From: Spirochaetia bacterium
GTDB lineage: Bacteria; Spirochaetota; Spirochaetia; PWKH01
Direction of reading: 5' to 3'
Length of the DNA: 6,683 nucleotides
Assembly: GCA_007128345.1 (NCBI GenBank)
Contig: SKXS01000098.1
Span: 1-6,683, forward strand
Both the position numbers and the translations under genes were made by a program. Under the pieces are notes generated by a model. It did not search any database. It had not been told where the DNA came from and saw only the letters and a list, made by a program, of their open reading frames with translations. Shown one piece after another: positions 5,774 to 6,683 of the stretch (the stretch's first letter is position 1; the number at the start of each line of letters is the position of its first letter).

Positions 5774-6683
5774 TCAACCAATCATGAGATTTTCCTCTGA
5801 ATACTCGACACCATTTATAACCTGTGTGCCGACAATGATGTATGAAAATGTGAGTACGCCAACGCGACCAATGATCATCATGAGAATGATCCACATCTTA
5901 CCCCAGCTGTTGAGCAGCGGTGTGACGCCCATGGAAAGCCCTACAGTTCCGAAGGCGGATACGGTTTCAAAAAGGTAGGGAAGAAATGTCCCGTTGGGCA
6001 GTTTATCTTCAATGCCTGTGTAGGTATTGCTCGCTAGGGTTAGGAAAAAGATAAAGCTGATAATGGCAATTGAGAGAACCACTAATGATATGCTTTTGGT
6101 TACCGTTTCCTGAGGAATGCTCTTGGCGAACATGTTCACCCGTCGTCTTCTCCGTATACGTGCGAGTGTAAAGGAAGCAAGCAGGGCAAGAGTGGTGGTC
6201 TTCACCCCTCCTCCACAGGATCCTGGAGAAGCGCCTATGAACATGAGGAATATCAGGACTGTCAGGGTGGGTTCCCGCAAGCTAGCAATATCGACCGTGT
6301 TGAATCCAGCGGTTCGTGCCGTAACTGATTGGAACAAGGATGACAGAATGGCCGTCGGCAGCGGCACTGAGGAACCTGGGAGCACATATTCAAGGAAGGC
6401 GAACATGATCGTTCCGGCAGCTATGAGGATGGCAGAGGTTGTTATGGCGCTTTTTGTATGCACTGAAAGACGGATCCTTCGGCTTCTCCGATCGGTAATC
6501 CACGACTGAATTTCGTAGAGCACGGGGAAGCCGATACCCCCCGCGATGATAAGAATACCCATTATTGTATTGATCAGCAGGCTTCCTTGGTATCCGATCA
6601 TGCTGTCTGAGTAGAGGGAGAATCCCGCATTGCAGAATGCTGAAATTGCATGGAAGACTGCCGTATGTACAGCTTGGGAGAAC
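5774..6683 (-). CDS. ktrB: KtrB/TrkH-type potassium channel-like transporter, 5' end outside window
   Basis: The membrane subunit of a K+ uptake system, with 302 residues visible. The frame runs unbroken to the right edge: before the ATG at 6601 it encodes AVFHAISAFCNAGFSLYSD, the first selectivity-filter loop of the family, so that ATG is internal. All four pore-loop signatures are seen, counted in visible residues: CNAGF at 17-21, ARTAGFNT around 122-129, GASPGSCGGGVKTTT at 150-164, and AFGTVGLS at 243-250. The conserved helix near the C-terminus reads IGRVGVLTF (272-280). These short forms match KtrB better than TrkH or TrkG. A basic loop RIRRRRR (176-182) follows the third filter and should be cytosolic. 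KtrB is typically about 440-450 residues, so a third is missing here. It precedes ktrA and faces the ars operon convergently. Confidence 0.94.
   Translation of the reverse strand, partial: FSQAVHTAVFHAISAFCNAGFSLYSDSMIGYQGSLLINTIMGILIIAGGIGFPVLYEIQSWITDRRSRRIRLSVHTKSAITTSAILIAAGTIMFAFLEYVLPGSSVPLPTAILSSLFQSVTARTAGFNTVDIASLREPTLTVLIFLMFIGASPGSCGGGVKTTTLALLASFTLARIRRRRRVNMFAKSIPQETVTKSISLVVLSIAIISFIFFLTLASNTYTGIEDKLPNGTFLPYLFETVSAFGTVGLSMGVTPLLNSWGKMWIILMMIIGRVGVLTFSYIIVGTQVINGVEYSEENLMIG

Noticed and set aside
5758..5781. TTG at 5781 as the ktrA start
   Set aside because: The added codons are the Shine-Dalgarno AGGAGG itself and overlap the end of ktrB; ATG 5757 is ideally spaced and starts the Rossmann strand.
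6599..6601. ATG at 6601 as the ktrB start
   Set aside because: The frame upstream to the edge encodes the conserved first filter loop CNAGF, so this ATG is internal.
1..6683. CRISPR array, insertion sequence, tRNA or rRNA
   Set aside because: No regularly spaced repeats, transposase motifs, terminal inverted repeats or RNA gene signatures were seen on either strand.

Overview
The window reads as chromosomal DNA from a bacterium of moderate GC content. The likeliest source is an anaerobe or facultative anaerobe. The protein flavour (ACR3, a small redox-disulfide thioredoxin, a DGC protein, KtrAB) would fit a spirochaete such as Sphaerochaeta or a related lineage. That placement is an impression from sequence style, not a demonstrated assignment.

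Layout: (1) Positions 1-959 (+) hold the 3' part of an aldo/keto reductase; its first codons lie left of the window. (2) Positions 1059-1379 (-) encode an ArsR-type metalloid-responsive repressor, convergent with the reductase. (3) Positions 1380-1500 form a compact divergent control region with a recognisable promoter on each strand, each overlapped by a small inverted repeat. (4) Positions 1501-4821 (+) form a tight five-gene arsenic operon: a 77-residue CxxC thioredoxin-like protein, a DGC-family putative zinc-binding protein, an ArsP/COG0701-type permease, the arsenite exporter ACR3, and a thioredoxin-coupled arsenate reductase ArsC. Gaps are 5, 12 and 50 bases, then a 4-base ATGA overlap. 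(5) Positions 4822-5100 are non-coding. They carry a perfect 10-bp hairpin after arsC and a weaker candidate terminator facing it for the opposite strand; I see no gene in between. (6) Positions 5101-6683 (-) hold a KtrAB-type potassium uptake system: ktrB (5' end beyond the right edge) followed by ktrA.

How it works together: ArsC would reduce arsenate to arsenite, ACR3 would export arsenite, and ArsR would derepress the operon when trivalent arsenic binds its CVC site. The extra three-gene head of the operon (mini-thioredoxin, DGC protein, second permease) is the part with the least settled biochemistry. The permease family includes exporters of trivalent organoarsenicals, so the locus may handle both inorganic and methylated arsenic, with the two small cysteine-rich proteins in thiol or metalloid relay roles. 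The flanking reductase and potassium genes look like ordinary chromosomal neighbours.
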